Assembly (NCBI RefSeq): GCF_017565305.1
Contig: NZ_JAGEKP010000010.1
Span: 1 to 64,000 of the forward strand
Length of the DNA: 64,000 nucleotides
From: Leifsonia sp. TF02-11
GTDB taxonomy: Bacteria > Actinomycetota > Actinomycetes > Actinomycetales > Microbacteriaceae
Direction: 5' to 3'
Part shown: positions 44,040 to 56,414 of the stretch, piece after piece
How positions within the stretch are numbered: position 1 is the first letter of the stretch
How the letters are laid out: each line of letters begins with the position of its first letter
Translations under genes and position numbers: made by a program
The notes under the pieces: generated by a model
What the model was told of the DNA's origin: nothing
The model's database searches: none
What the model saw: the letters and a program-made list of their open reading frames with translations, nothing else

Positions 44040-45053
44040 TCACAGCACGTCCTCCGCGAGGGCCGCGCCCGTACGGGGTCCCGACTGGCCGTCCTCACCG
44101 GGCTCCGGCTCCTCCTCGCGCATCTTGCGGAGGTTGAACCGGCGGTGGCGCGGGTCGAACGCGTCGCGCAGGCCGTCGCCGACGAAGTTGACCAGCAGCG
44201 CGAGCGTCACGATGAACGCACCCGGCCACCAGAACAGCCACGGACGGGTCTGGAACGCCGACTCGTTCGAGCTGATCAGCAGGCCGAGCGAGACGTCCGG
44301 CGGACGGATCCCGTAGCCGAGGAACGACAGCGCGGTCTCGAGCAGGATGGCAGAGGCCATGATCAGCGTCGAGGACACGATGACGACGCCGATGGCGTTC
44401 GGCAGGATGTGCTTGAAGATGATGCGCGTGTCGGACGCGCCCGCCACGCGGGCCGCCTCCACGAACTCCCGCTCGCGCAGCGACAGGAACTCGCCGCGCA
44501 CCAGGCGCGCGATACCCATCCACGAGAAGAAGCCCAGCATCAGGGCGAGGAAGAACGCTCCCAGGCCGCCGAACATGTGACCGACGACGGAGCCGATCAC
44601 CAGTGCAGGGATCACGATGAAGACGTCGGTGATGCGCATCAGGATCGCGTCGACCACGCCGCGGAAATACCCCGCGATGGCTCCGACGACGACGCCGACG
44701 ACGCTCGCGATCAGCCCGAGCACGACCATCACCAGAATCGAGTTCTGGATGCCGCGCATCGTGAGGGCGAAGTAGTCCTTGCCGATGCGGTCCTGCCCGA
44801 ACGGGTGCTCCGGGCTCGGCGAGCCCTGGGCGACCTGGTCGTTCAGCTCGACGTAGTTGTACTTCCACCAGCCGTGGATCGGGCCGATGCCGATCGCGGA
44901 GATCGAGAACAGCAGGATCAGGATGAACAGGATCGCACTGCCGACGGCGACCTTGTTGGAGAGGAAACGCTTCCAGATGAGCTTTCCCTGGCTGACGGGC
45001 GGGGAACTCGGCTCCCGGAGCTCGTCGGCGATCATCGGTTCGGTCGTGGACAT
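44040..45053 (-). CDS. Oligopeptide ABC transporter permease (DppC type)
   Basis: A 337-residue permease with six membrane helices and the binding-protein-dependent (EAA) loop EFVEAARVAGASDTRIIFKHILPN. An N-terminal OppC_N-like segment and a hydrophilic C-terminal tail are present. It pairs with the DppB-like permease, whose stop codon shares one base with this start (TGATG). Confidence 0.94.
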   Translation of the reverse strand: MSTTEPMIADELREPSSPPVSQGKLIWKRFLSNKVAVGSAILFILILLFSISAIGIGPIHGWWKYNYVELNDQVAQGSPSPEHPFGQDRIGKDYFALTMRGIQNSILVMVVLGLIASVVGVVVGAIAGYFRGVVDAILMRITDVFIVIPALVIGSVVGHMFGGLGAFFLALMLGFFSWMGIARLVRGEFLSLREREFVEAARVAGASDTRIIFKHILPNAIGVVIVSSTLIMASAILLETALSFLGYGIRPPDVSLGLLISSNESAFQTRPWLFWWPGAFIVTLALLVNFVGDGLRDAFDPRHRRFNLRKMREEEPEPGEDGQSGPRTGAALAEDVL

Positions 45054-46585
45054 CAGCGGACCCTCACTCTCGGGTCGAGTGCGGCGTAGGACAAGTCGGC
45101 GAGGAAGTTGAACAGGATCGCCATGACTGCGATGACGAGGAAGTACGCCATCACGGGGTTCAGGTCACCGCGCTGAAGCCCCGCATTGAACAGGGACCCC
45201 ATGCCCGGGATCGCGAACACCTTCTCGGTGATGATCGCACCACCGAGCAGCGCGCCGACATCGAAGGCGACGAGGGTGGTGATCGGGATGAGCATGTTGC
45301 GGAACGCGTGACGGACGACGACCGTCCGCTCCGGGAGGCCCTTGGCGCGCGCGGTGCGGATGAAGTCCTGGCCGAGCACCTCCAGCATGCCGGCGCGCGA
45401 GTAGCGCGTGTACGACGCGAACGAGATCAGCAGCAGGGCCACCGTCGGCAGCGCCAAGTGCGTGAAGGTGTCGAGCCCGGTCACCCACATGTCGCCGGTC
45501 AGACCGGGCGTGGACGACCCGACGGTGGCGATCGGACGGCCGTTGGTCTCCTGGAAGTACGTCGGCCAGGCCTGCATGAAGCGGTCGACGAGGATCAGGA
45601 AGCCCGACACGATGGTCACGAGCACCGCGACGCGCATGTTCTGGCCGCGGTCGTACCCTCCCACGAACCAGCCGATCGCGAGGCTGACGAGGACCGCGAT
45701 GATCGCGAGGATCGCGATCGTCGCAGGGGTCGAGATGTTGAACAGCCACTGCAACCCGAAGTAGCACACCAGCGAGATCGCTCCGGCGATGCCAGCGGAG
45801 ATGAGCGCGCGTCGGTTCTGCAGTCCCGCGGTCAGCGCGGTCGCGCCGATCACGGTGCCGGCGACCAGGACGATCATCACCACCGGGCCGAGGCCGGGGT
45901 GCAGGAACCAGTTGGTCGCGCTCATCAGCAGCAGCACGCCCGCCGTCGCCACGCCGGACACACCGAAGGTGATGCCTCGGCGACGCATGTCGCCGCCGAT
46001 GAGCGACTGCCAGATGAGCCCGGCGACAACTCCGATCAGGATGGCGACCCACCAGGGGATCGCCGGAGTCGCCAGGAAGTTGTTGAAGCCGATGGCGACG
46101 AACTCCTTGAGGAGGACCGCCACGAGGAACGCCGGGAGCGAGTACAGGAAGAAGCTGAGGAACGTGACGACGTTGTCGAGTCCGCTGTACTGCCGCAGGG
46201 CGGTCACGATGCCGATGGTGACACCGAGGAGGATCGCGAGGATGAGCGCGACGGTGACCAGCTGAACGGTGGAGGTGAGCGCCTGCGGGAGGATGTCCAC
46301 CACCTTCGCGTTCGAGATGGTCGATCCCAGGTCGCACGAGTTGGCGAACGGGATGAGGCACTTGGCCGCGCCTCCCAGCCAGAGGAGCCACCGCAGCGGC
46401 GGGGCGATGTCGAGCTGGAGGAGCTGGATGCGCGCATTGATGAGCTGCGTCTTATTCGGGCTGTTGCTGCTTCGCAGATCCGCCAGCGGGTCGGCGCTGT
46501 ACGCGACCAGCATGTACATCAGGAACGAAGCGGCGACGATGATGAGCACTGAGACAAGAAGGCGTCTCAGGATGAAACTCGCCAT
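45053..46585 (-). CDS. Oligopeptide ABC transporter permease (DppB type), enlarged
   Basis: A 510-residue permease, against about 310-340 for standard DppB. The N-terminal helix and FLSFFLYSLPAFLVAVLLKEF are typical, and the EAA loop EVLGQDFIRTARAKGLPERTVV lies near residue 410. Between them lies an insertion of roughly 200 residues with several more hydrophobic helices. It starts at ATG 46585. Two terminator-like hairpins separate it from the upstream binding-protein gene. Confidence 0.92.
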   Translation of the reverse strand: MASFILRRLLVSVLIIVAASFLMYMLVAYSADPLADLRSSNSPNKTQLINARIQLLQLDIAPPLRWLLWLGGAAKCLIPFANSCDLGSTISNAKVVDILPQALTSTVQLVTVALILAILLGVTIGIVTALRQYSGLDNVVTFLSFFLYSLPAFLVAVLLKEFVAIGFNNFLATPAIPWWVAILIGVVAGLIWQSLIGGDMRRRGITFGVSGVATAGVLLLMSATNWFLHPGLGPVVMIVLVAGTVIGATALTAGLQNRRALISAGIAGAISLVCYFGLQWLFNISTPATIAILAIIAVLVSLAIGWFVGGYDRGQNMRVAVLVTIVSGFLILVDRFMQAWPTYFQETNGRPIATVGSSTPGLTGDMWVTGLDTFTHLALPTVALLLISFASYTRYSRAGMLEVLGQDFIRTARAKGLPERTVVVRHAFRNMLIPITTLVAFDVGALLGGAIITEKVFAIPGMGSLFNAGLQRGDLNPVMAYFLVIAVMAILFNFLADLSYAALDPRVRVR

Positions 46586-46701
46586 AGGTTCAAAACCTTT
46601 ACTGACAGGGCGCGCCGTGAAACGGGTTGGGCGGCGGAGCGGGGGCTCGCCTGGCGCGAATTCGAGGTAACGATCGGGTTACGACCGCCGACTACATGAT
46701 A

Positions 46702-46732
46702 ACGGGGCGTCGACTCGAAGCCGACGCCCCGT
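46702..46732 (-). terminator. Hairpin 2 downstream of the peptide-binding protein gene
   Basis: ACGGGGCGTCG / CGACGCCCCGT, 11 bp with a 9-nt loop, followed on the minus strand by TTAT. It is the second of two hairpins between the binding-protein gene and dppB. Confidence 0.65.
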
Positions 46733-46737
46733 CGCAG

Positions 46738-46768
46738 GAGAGTGCCCGGGGGTCCCCCGGGCACTCTC
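46738..46768 (-). terminator. Hairpin 1 downstream of the peptide-binding protein gene
   Basis: GAGAGTGCCCGGG / CCCGGGCACTCTC, a perfect 13-bp stem with a 5-nt loop, 11 bp past the stop codon. Partial termination here would make the binding protein more abundant than the permeases. Confidence 0.7.
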
Positions 46769-46779
46769 ACTGTCGAGCG

Positions 46780-48573
46780 TTACTTCGCGGTCGAGGACTT
46801 GACGGTCCACTCCCAGAAGTTCCAGAACGGGCCGTTCTGGTTGCCCATGTACTTCACGCCGTCGACGCGGGCGTTGACACCGAACACGCCGGGCAGCTGG
46901 AACAGCGGCAGGCCGTAGAACTGCGAGAACGCGGTCTTGTCGATGTTCTTCTCGAGCGAGACGAGCTTGCTGGTGTCGAGCGTCGTCTGGGTGGCCAGAG
47001 CATCGTCGTTCGCCGCGGAGAAGCGGTTGTAGTTACCGCCGCCGTTGGTGGTGAACAGCTGCGGGATCTGCGAGGTGCCGGCACCCGGGCTGATCCAGCC
47101 GAAGAGCGACGCGTCGTAGTTGCCACCCGGGAGGAGCTTGCTCCAGTCGGGCGAACCGGCGTCGACGACCTTGAAGCCGGCCTTGGCGGCGGACGTCGAG
47201 ATCGCCTGGAACTCGTCGACACGGTTCGGGTTGTTCGTGTTGTACAGGATTCGAACGGTCGGGGTCGCACCGGCGAGGAGCGCCTTGGCGCCCTCGATGT
47301 CGACCTTGTCGAAGTTGCTCGAACCGTTGTTCTTCACGGAGTCGCCGTACTCGGGCTGCTGGTTCGGCAGCCAGATCTGCGAGTTGAGGACCTTGGCCTT
47401 CGGGTTCACCGGGGTGACGATCGAGTCGAGGATCTGCTGACGCGGGATCGTCTTGAGGAACGCCTCGCGGACCTTCGGGTCGGCGAAGACCTGCGAACCG
47501 AAGTTCAGGTCGAGGTGGTCGTACGACGCCTGGTCGCCGGTCAGGACCTTCGCGGTCGTCTGCTTGAGAGCATTGAGCGTGTCAGCCGAGGCCTGCGGGT
47601 TGATGATGTCGACCTCACCGTTCTGGAGAGCGGTGACCTGGGCGTTGGCGTCCGGGATGATGCGGAACACGATCTTGTCCACGCTCGGCTTGAGCCCGCC
47701 GTCGTAGTACTTGTTCTGCGTCATCGTGAGCGACTGGCCGGGGGTCCACGACGAGACGACGAACGGGCCGGAGGAGACCAGCAGGTCCTTGTCGGTCGGG
47801 AACGCGGTCACGTCGTAGCCGGTGTTGACGAAGTCGGCGGCCTTCTTCAGGGTCGCGTTGGGGGCGACAGGCGCGTCCGGGTTGCCCTTCGGCAGCGTCT
47901 TCAGCAGCTTGGTCAGGTCGGCGGCCGACGAGAGGCCCGCCTTCTTGGCCACGATGTGCGCGGGCTGCGCGATCGGGTTGACGAGCTCCCAGTCCACGTA
48001 CGGCGTGGAGTACTTCAAGGTGATCGACGTGTTGTTGTCGCCCACGGTCGGGAAGGCGGTCGAGTCGATGCCCGCCGTCGAACCCGCAATGGAGAAGTAC
48101 TGGGTGCCGCTGGTCACGTTGCCCTGGTCGTCGAACTTCGCCGAGTCGTAGTAACCGGAGGCGATGGCCCAGCCGAGGATCATGTCGTCAGCGGTGACAG
48201 GCTGTCCATCGGACCACTTGTCGTTCTTGTTCAGGGTGTACTTGACGGTCAGCGGGCTGTCCGAGATCTTCTCGAACTTGCCGAACTTGTCGTCGTGAAC
48301 GATCTTGTAGTTGTTGTCGATGTACTGGAAGCCAGTACCGTACGACCCGTCGAGGTAGCCGACCTGGCCGTTGGTGTCCAGGTTGCCCTGCGGGGTCTGC
48401 GAGTTGAACGAGGTGAAGTCGTTCACGACAGCGACCGTCACGGTGCCGCCCTTGGCTGCGGACGAGGTGCCCGTGCTGCCGGACGTGGTGCAGGCCGACA
48501 GCGCGAGCGCGGCAACGCCGGCGACGGCGACGGCGCTGACCGCGTACCTGACCTTTCTTCCCTTGATGTGCAA
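46780..48573 (-). CDS. Oligopeptide-binding lipoprotein (SBP family 5)
   Basis: A 597-residue extracytoplasmic solute-binding protein that delivers peptides to the permease pair. The signal peptide ends in the lipobox LSAC at C28, followed by a Ser/Thr/Gly linker. The SBP_bac_5 fold fills the rest (VKYTLNKNDKWSDGQPVTADD). The start codon is TTG, supported by AGGAGG about 4 nt upstream. First gene of the transporter operon. Confidence 0.93.
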   Translation of the reverse strand: MHIKGRKVRYAVSAVAVAGVAALALSACTTSGSTGTSSAAKGGTVTVAVVNDFTSFNSQTPQGNLDTNGQVGYLDGSYGTGFQYIDNNYKIVHDDKFGKFEKISDSPLTVKYTLNKNDKWSDGQPVTADDMILGWAIASGYYDSAKFDDQGNVTSGTQYFSIAGSTAGIDSTAFPTVGDNNTSITLKYSTPYVDWELVNPIAQPAHIVAKKAGLSSAADLTKLLKTLPKGNPDAPVAPNATLKKAADFVNTGYDVTAFPTDKDLLVSSGPFVVSSWTPGQSLTMTQNKYYDGGLKPSVDKIVFRIIPDANAQVTALQNGEVDIINPQASADTLNALKQTTAKVLTGDQASYDHLDLNFGSQVFADPKVREAFLKTIPRQQILDSIVTPVNPKAKVLNSQIWLPNQQPEYGDSVKNNGSSNFDKVDIEGAKALLAGATPTVRILYNTNNPNRVDEFQAISTSAAKAGFKVVDAGSPDWSKLLPGGNYDASLFGWISPGAGTSQIPQLFTTNGGGNYNRFSAANDDALATQTTLDTSKLVSLEKNIDKTAFSQFYGLPLFQLPGVFGVNARVDGVKYMGNQNGPFWNFWEWTVKSSTAK

Positions 48574-48642
48574 TGTTCCTCCTGTGCGAAGTGTGCGACG
48601 GCACGGGCATGCGAGAGCACCCGAACCCCGCGGGATAAGAAC

Positions 48643-48671
48643 AACCTAGGTACCGTTGAGTGGGAATGCAA
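48643..48671 (-). promoter_or_regulatory. Promoter of the oligopeptide transporter operon
   Basis: On the minus strand TTGCAT, a 17-bp spacer and TAGGTT form a well-spaced sigma-70-type promoter, giving a leader of about 60 nt. An inverted repeat GTTAC-N6-GTAAC (48688-48703) lies directly upstream of the -35 element and may bind a regulator. Confidence 0.6.
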
Positions 48672-48853
48672 AATGAGGCTCGAAAACGTTACACAGTGGT
48701 AACTCAGTCGGCGGATCGTTGCGCGACACCCCTGAAAACGGTGATCCGCGAGCGTGAAACGCAAGAAATCGCGCGCATCGCGCATTCACGGGGTGGAATT
48801 CACGAATGTACAACGTGTCGCCGCGCGCGCTCGGGGCCTGGCAGGATGCACAT

Positions 48854-49681
48854 ATGAGCAGTGAGCCCGCCGCAGCCGCCCCAGCGGGTGGCGCCACCGC
48901 CACCTGGAGCGGCGAAGTCCCCGTCGAGCGCAGCGGTCGCCCCCGCCTCTGGTGGGAGGTCGCGATCGTCCTCGGCCTCTCGCTCGGCCAGTCCGCGGTG
49001 TATTCGATCGTCTCGATCATCGATCGTTCCACGCAGAGCACTCCGCTGGCCGACCAGACGGCGCAGGTGAACCCGTCCCAGTCGAGCCGGCAGGTCTTCG
49101 ACTTCGTCTACCAGTTCCTCGGCAACGCGTTCCCGCTGTTCGCGGTCGCGCTGGTGATCTTCCTCCTCTGGCAGCCCGGGCGCAGTGGGTTCCGCCGGAT
49201 CGGCTTCGACCTGAGCAGGCCGGGACGGGACCTCGGCGGCGGAGTGCTGCTCTTCCTGGCCATCGGCATCCCCGGCATCCTCTTCTACGCGCTCGGCCGG
49301 GTGCTCGGGCTGACCGTGCAGGTGCAGGCCTCACCGCTCGACACGTACTGGTGGACGGTGCCGATCCTCGTCTTCGCCGCGCTCCGCGCCGGCCTGCAGG
49401 AGGAGGTGATCGTCGTCGGCTACCTCTTCACCCGTCTGCGCCAGCTGGGTTGGTCGAAGTGGACGATCATCCTCTCGGCGGCCGTGCTGCGCGGCAGCTA
49501 CCACCTCTACCAGGGCTTCGGCCCGTTCGTCGGCAACGCGATCATGGGGGTGGTCTTCGGCTGGTGCTACACCCGCTGGGGGCGGGTGATGCCGCTCGTA
49601 GTCGCACACGTCGTCATCGACATCGTCTCGTTCGTCGGCTACCCCCTCGCCGTCGCGCTCTGGCCCCACATCTTCGCGTGA
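48854..49681 (+). CDS. CPBP family intramembrane glutamic protease
   Basis: A 275-residue membrane protein with about seven helices and the Abi/CPBP catalytic motifs: E183-E184 in LQEEVIVVGYLFTRL, H217 in LRGSYHLYQG, and H252 in VVAHVVID. Related proteins process prenylated or signal-type peptides or confer bacteriocin self-immunity. The substrate is unknown, and no bacteriocin gene is adjacent. ATG at 48854 (MSSEP) is preferred to the in-frame codon at 48806. Confidence 0.9.
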   Translation: MSSEPAAAAPAGGATATWSGEVPVERSGRPRLWWEVAIVLGLSLGQSAVYSIVSIIDRSTQSTPLADQTAQVNPSQSSRQVFDFVYQFLGNAFPLFAVALVIFLLWQPGRSGFRRIGFDLSRPGRDLGGGVLLFLAIGIPGILFYALGRVLGLTVQVQASPLDTYWWTVPILVFAALRAGLQEEVIVVGYLFTRLRQLGWSKWTIILSAAVLRGSYHLYQGFGPFVGNAIMGVVFGWCYTRWGRVMPLVVAHVVIDIVSFVGYPLAVALWPHIFA

Positions 49682-49687
49682 ACGGCA

Positions 49688-49718
49688 CGGCCCCGCCCGC
49701 GCGAGGCGAGTGGGGCCG
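49688..49718. terminator. Hairpin between CPBP and RCC1-like genes
   Basis: CGGCCCC / GGGGCCG, 7 bp with a 17-nt loop that has further G-C pairing potential. It lies between two convergent stop codons (49681 and 49736). Confidence 0.5.
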
Positions 49719-49735
49719 GTACGACGTGTCGCGGG

Positions 49736-51370
49736 TCAGTCTTCGACGATCACCGCATAGCTGTCCATGTACGTTCCCGCGATGTCGACCGCGGGGCCGG
49801 GGAGCGGGACCTGGGTCATGGTCACGGTGTTGCCCGCGGTCACGCCCGTGCCGGGGCCACCGGTGTCGTTCTGTCCGGCGAAGTACACCGTACCGTCGGT
49901 CATCAGATAGAGGCCGCCTTCGCCGCCGAACTCGATGTGCTTGATCGTCTTGCCGTCCGGAACGATGACCCGGGTCCACACGTTCACACTCGGCTTGTTC
50001 GTTCCGATGCTCCCGTAGCCGGTCGTGTTGTTGCCGGCCATGTAGATCACGCCGTCCTCCGTCTTGGCGAACACCGACTCCAGGTCGGAGGCGTTGACCC
50101 AGATCTTCACCACGCGCTTGCCCTCGGGCCGCGTCAGCGGCACGGCCACCCCGGCGACTGCACCCTTCGCGCCGAGGCCGGGGAGCTGACCGTAGGTGTT
50201 CTTCCCCGCGCCCCACAGGTTGCCCTCGCCGTCCAGGTAGACCGAGGAGTCCTGGGTGGCGTGGGCCTCGACGATGTTCGTCAGGGGCGCACCGCTCGCC
50301 GTGATCGTCTGCGCCGCGAGGTACTGCTGGTTCTCCGAACCGTTGTTCCCCATTGCACGCCGCTGGTTCGATCCCGCGTTCCAGACGGTTCCGTCGCTCA
50401 GGAGGTAGAGCGCGCGCCACCAGCCGGCATCGCTGACCGAGACGATGGTCTTGCCCGGGTTGCGGGCGAGGATCTCCGTTCCCACCGGAATGTAGCCGTT
50501 GTAGCCCTTCTGCGTCCCTGCGGTGCTTCCGTCGTTGATCGAGAAGTTGCCGCCGGGGTTGTTGCCGACGCCGTGGAGGCGGCCATCGGCGTCGAAAGTA
50601 AAGATCGTCGAGTCGAGACAGGAGTTCGCCTGGCCGAAGCGGCTAGCGAGGAACGTGCGCCCGTCGATGGTCTTGGCGGGGCCCTGCGGACCCTTGGTGC
50701 CCGAATTCGCCGTGCCGTTGTCGGCGAGGACGCCGTAGGCGTTGTACCCGGTTGCGAAGATCGTTCCGCTCGTGGTGATGGCGTGGAACGTGCCGTGGGC
50801 GCCGGTGATCGCGGTGTACTTCTCGTTCCCCAGCCAACGGCTCGGCACGGTACGGGTGCCCAGTCGACCATCGCCGACCTCACCCGAGTAGTTGTAACCC
50901 CACGCGTAGACTCCACCAGCCCTGACCTCGTCGACGTTCAGGAACGCGTGTGCGATGGTGGTCGAGTATCGGGCGACCACCGGCACCGCTATGCCTCCGG
51001 CCACGCCGGCGCTGCTGATGCCGGAGATACTGACGCTCTCGAGGGTGCCGGACGCAGCAAACTCCTGGTACTCCGATCCGTCCGAGAACTTCAGAGGGCT
51101 GACACTGACCGAGATGAGGGTCCCGGCCGGTACCGGGGTTGCACCGTTCGACGTCACGGAGATCACGACATCGCTGAAGGTTTCGCCGGAGCGGACCGCG
51201 GGGGGCGTCGAGAGGAACTCGATGGTCGGCGTCACCGGGTTCCCCGGAGTCGAAACGGCGTGAGCGGGCGAGGCGACCGACAGGATGATCGCAGGGGTGG
51301 TCCAGGCGGCCGCGCCGACGATGGTTCGCCGGGAGATCGAGCGGGTCTGGGTTTCGGGCTGCGGGTTCAT
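49736..51370 (-). CDS. Tat-exported RCC1-like beta-propeller protein
   Basis: A 544-residue secreted protein. A twin-arginine signal (ISRRTIVGAAAWTTPAIIL) ends at AHA near residue 38. Next is an Ig/cohesin-like domain of ~100 residues (TPTIEFLSTPPAVRSGETFSDVVISVTS). Residues from about 160 hold six or seven RCC1-type repeats, each with a G-x-x-x-A-x-G core (YAWGYNYSGEVGDG, FATGYNAYGVL, YMAGNNTTGYGSIG, YFAGQNDTGG). No catalytic site or sorting signal is visible. GAGGAG precedes the ATG. Probably a surface adhesin or binding protein (inference). Confidence 0.82.
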   Translation of the reverse strand: MNPQPETQTRSISRRTIVGAAAWTTPAIILSVASPAHAVSTPGNPVTPTIEFLSTPPAVRSGETFSDVVISVTSNGATPVPAGTLISVSVSPLKFSDGSEYQEFAASGTLESVSISGISSAGVAGGIAVPVVARYSTTIAHAFLNVDEVRAGGVYAWGYNYSGEVGDGRLGTRTVPSRWLGNEKYTAITGAHGTFHAITTSGTIFATGYNAYGVLADNGTANSGTKGPQGPAKTIDGRTFLASRFGQANSCLDSTIFTFDADGRLHGVGNNPGGNFSINDGSTAGTQKGYNGYIPVGTEILARNPGKTIVSVSDAGWWRALYLLSDGTVWNAGSNQRRAMGNNGSENQQYLAAQTITASGAPLTNIVEAHATQDSSVYLDGEGNLWGAGKNTYGQLPGLGAKGAVAGVAVPLTRPEGKRVVKIWVNASDLESVFAKTEDGVIYMAGNNTTGYGSIGTNKPSVNVWTRVIVPDGKTIKHIEFGGEGGLYLMTDGTVYFAGQNDTGGPGTGVTAGNTVTMTQVPLPGPAVDIAGTYMDSYAVIVED

Positions 51371-51529
51371 GACGCTCCTCAGAGGCAGGTGGGAAAGGGG
51401 GATGCATTCCCGACCGGGTCAGGCTCTGGAATGTCCCACCTAGCATTGACCCCTAACTGGCAACTGAGTGGCAGCGGGGTCCACTTTGAGTGGCCAACCC
51501 CGAGAGCTGAGGGACGCCTCCCGAAACAG

Positions 51530-51564
51530 GAACCGCCTCCGATCGGAATGACCGGAGGCGGTTC
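51530..51564 (-). terminator. Terminator of the gcvT-gcvH-gcvP operon
   Basis: GAACCGCCTCCG / CGGAGGCGGTTC, a perfect 12-bp stem with an 11-nt loop, followed on the minus strand by CTGTTTC. It lies 25 bp past the gcvP stop. Confidence 0.75.
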
Positions 51565-51589
51565 AGAGGCCCTGGGGGCCGCGGGAGAC

Positions 51590-54490
<2,901 letters not shown>

Positions 54491-54504
54491 GTGTCGCGGA
54501 AGCC

Positions 54505-54879
54505 TTACTCGCCCGTGAGGGCCTTGTACTCGTCGTAGGAGAGGAGACCGTCGGGGAGGGCGTTGAAGGTCACCTTGATGAGCCAGCCCTCGCCGAACGG
54601 GTCGCTGTTGACCAGCTCCGGCGCGTCGACGACGGCCTGGTTGGCCTCGGCGACGGTGCCGTCGACCGGGGCGAAGAGCTCGCCGACCGACTTGGTCGAC
54701 TCGATCTCGCCGACCACGCGGCCGACCGCGACGTCGCTGCCCTCCGCGGGCAGCTCGACGAAGACCACGTCGCCCAGCTTCTCGGCGGCGTAGCTCGTGA
54801 TGCCGACGGTCGCGGTGTCGCCGTCGACCAGGAGCCACTCGTGCTCTGCGGTGTACTTGAGGTCCTGCTCTGCGGCCAT
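54505..54879 (-). CDS. gcvH: Glycine cleavage system H protein
   Basis: A 124-residue lipoyl carrier that shuttles the aminomethyl group between P, T and L proteins. The lipoylated lysine is K63 in [17 protein letters not shown]. Normal length and fold. It starts 2 bp after the gcvT stop, so gcvT, gcvH and gcvP form one transcript behind the glycine riboswitch. Confidence 0.96.
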   Translation of the reverse strand: MAAEQDLKYTAEHEWLLVDGDTATVGITSYAAEKLGDVVFVELPAEGSDVAVGRVVGEIESTKSVGELFAPVDGTVAEANQAVVDAPELVNSDPFGEGWLIKVTFNALPDGLLSYDEYKALTGE

Positions 54880-54881
54880 GG

Positions 54882-56048
54882 TCAGTGCTTCTTTCTGCTG
54901 TAGAAGGGGAGGGCGGTGACGGTGAACGGAAGCGTGGTGCCGCGCACGTCGACGTGAAGCTCGGTGCCGGGGCGCGCGAATCGCGGGGAGACATACGCCA
55001 TGGCGATCGGGACGCCGATCGTGGGCGAGAGGGCGCCGGAGGTCACGACACCGACCGCCTCGGCCGCGCCGTCCGCGGCGGGGGCGAGCACCGGGTAGCC
55101 GGCCCGCGCGGCGCGCTTGCCCTGGCCCATCAGCCCGACGAGCACGCGGGCCTCGGCGTCGGGACCCTCTTCGCTGGCGGCGCGGCCGACGAAGTCGCTG
55201 TCTTTGGCGAGGTTGACCACGCGACCGAGGCCGGCCTGGGCGGGCATCGTGTCGCGGCCGAGCTCGTGGCCGTAGAGCGGCATCCCCGCCTCGAGCCGGA
55301 GCGTGTCGCGGCTGGCGAGCCCGGCGGGCACCAGCCCCTGCGCGGCGCCGGCCTCCATCAGGGCGTCCCAGAGCGCGCGGGCGTTGTCGGGCGCCGTGTA
55401 GAGCTCGAAGCCGTCCTCGCCGGTGTACCCGGTGCGGGCGACCAGCACCGGATGCGTCTCGAACTCGGCGGGGACGCTCCAGTAGTACTTCAGCTCCGTG
55501 ACGCGCTGCGCGAAGTCGTCGCCCTCGAGGTGGAAGCCGGGGGTGGCCAGCAGGATGCTCAGCGAGGCGGGGCCTTGCACGGCGATCAGCGCGATGTCGT
55601 CGCTCTCGTCGTAGACCTCCACGTCGAACGGGGCCGTGCGGTCGCGCAGCTCCTCGGCCACGGCCTCCCGGTTGGACGCGTTCGCGACGACCATGTAGCG
55701 GTCGTCGCCGGTGCGGTAGACGACGAGATCGTCGAGGATGCCGCCCGAGCGCGACAGCAGCATGCTGTACTTCGCCTGGTCGAGCGCGAGCGACGACAGC
55801 TTGCCGGCGAGGGCGTAGTCGAGCGCCTGCCCGGCCTCCAGGCCGATGAGCACGATCTCGCCCATGTGCGACAGGTCGAACAGGCCCGCCGCTGTGCGGA
55901 CGGCGTGGTGCTCCGCGAGATCGCTGGAGTAGCGCACCGGCATCTGCCAGCCTGCGAAGTCGGTGAAGGACGCGCCCGCCGCCGTGTGGGCGTCATGGAG
56001 GGGCGAGGTGCGCTCCGTTGCGTTGGTCTGACTGTCCTGCGAGCTCAT
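54882..56048 (-). CDS. gcvT: Aminomethyltransferase, T-protein
   Basis: Transfers the methylene group from GcvH to tetrahydrofolate and releases ammonia. The 388-residue protein has the folate-fold motifs [12 protein letters not shown] and [15 protein letters not shown] and the terminal barrel ([12 protein letters not shown]). I chose the ATG at 56048 (MSSQDSQTN) with GGAGA 5 nt upstream; readings from 56147 would start inside the riboswitch. Confidence 0.94.
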   Translation of the reverse strand: MSSQDSQTNATERTSPLHDAHTAAGASFTDFAGWQMPVRYSSDLAEHHAVRTAAGLFDLSHMGEIVLIGLEAGQALDYALAGKLSSLALDQAKYSMLLSRSGGILDDLVVYRTGDDRYMVVANASNREAVAEELRDRTAPFDVEVYDESDDIALIAVQGPASLSILLATPGFHLEGDDFAQRVTELKYYWSVPAEFETHPVLVARTGYTGEDGFELYTAPDNARALWDALMEAGAAQGLVPAGLASRDTLRLEAGMPLYGHELGRDTMPAQAGLGRVVNLAKDSDFVGRAASEEGPDAEARVLVGLMGQGKRAARAGYPVLAPAADGAAEAVGVVTSGALSPTIGVPIAMAYVSPRFARPGTELHVDVRGTTLPFTVTALPFYSRKKH

Positions 56049-56112
56049 GAGTTCTCCGTTCGCCGGCCGTGCCGGAGGGATGACGGGAAGCGCAGCGCGC
56101 TCCCGTGTGAAG

Positions 56113-56310
56113 AACTCCCCCTCTGTCATCCGGCCTGAGAGTTTCACCGCGCCCGCGCGAGCGTGCGGCGGCTTTCACCGTGGGCGAGGGGCGCCTGCCG
56201 GCGACCCTGCTTTTCAGAGTGGCCAGTCCGATGCGGTACACGTACCTGAGAGATTGTCGGGGAGGATTGCTCCTTCGGTGCCGCGCACGGGGCGCGGCTC
56301 TCCCGCATCG
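56113..56310 (-). ncRNA. Tandem glycine riboswitch (gcvT RNA)
   Basis: Read on the minus strand, the leader of gcvT shows two glycine aptamers. The first has GGGAGAG, CCGAAGGAGCAA, ATCTCTCAGGTA, ACCGCAT and ACTCTGAAAAGC. The second has GCCCACGGTGAAA, GGTGAAACTCTCAGG and ATGACAGAGGGGGAG. These are the conserved glycine-binding cores and the linker arrangement of the tandem class. The RNA ends about 65 nt before the gcvT start; glycine binding is expected to raise gcv expression. Confidence 0.93.
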
Positions 56311-56414
56311 ACCTGATTGGCCCGGTATTCAGTTGACCCGGCCAGCATATCCGCATCCTCGCCCTCTCCGCGCGCGCCCGCGTGCGACGCGGCCGGTTTG
56401 GTGTTCGGGTCAGA

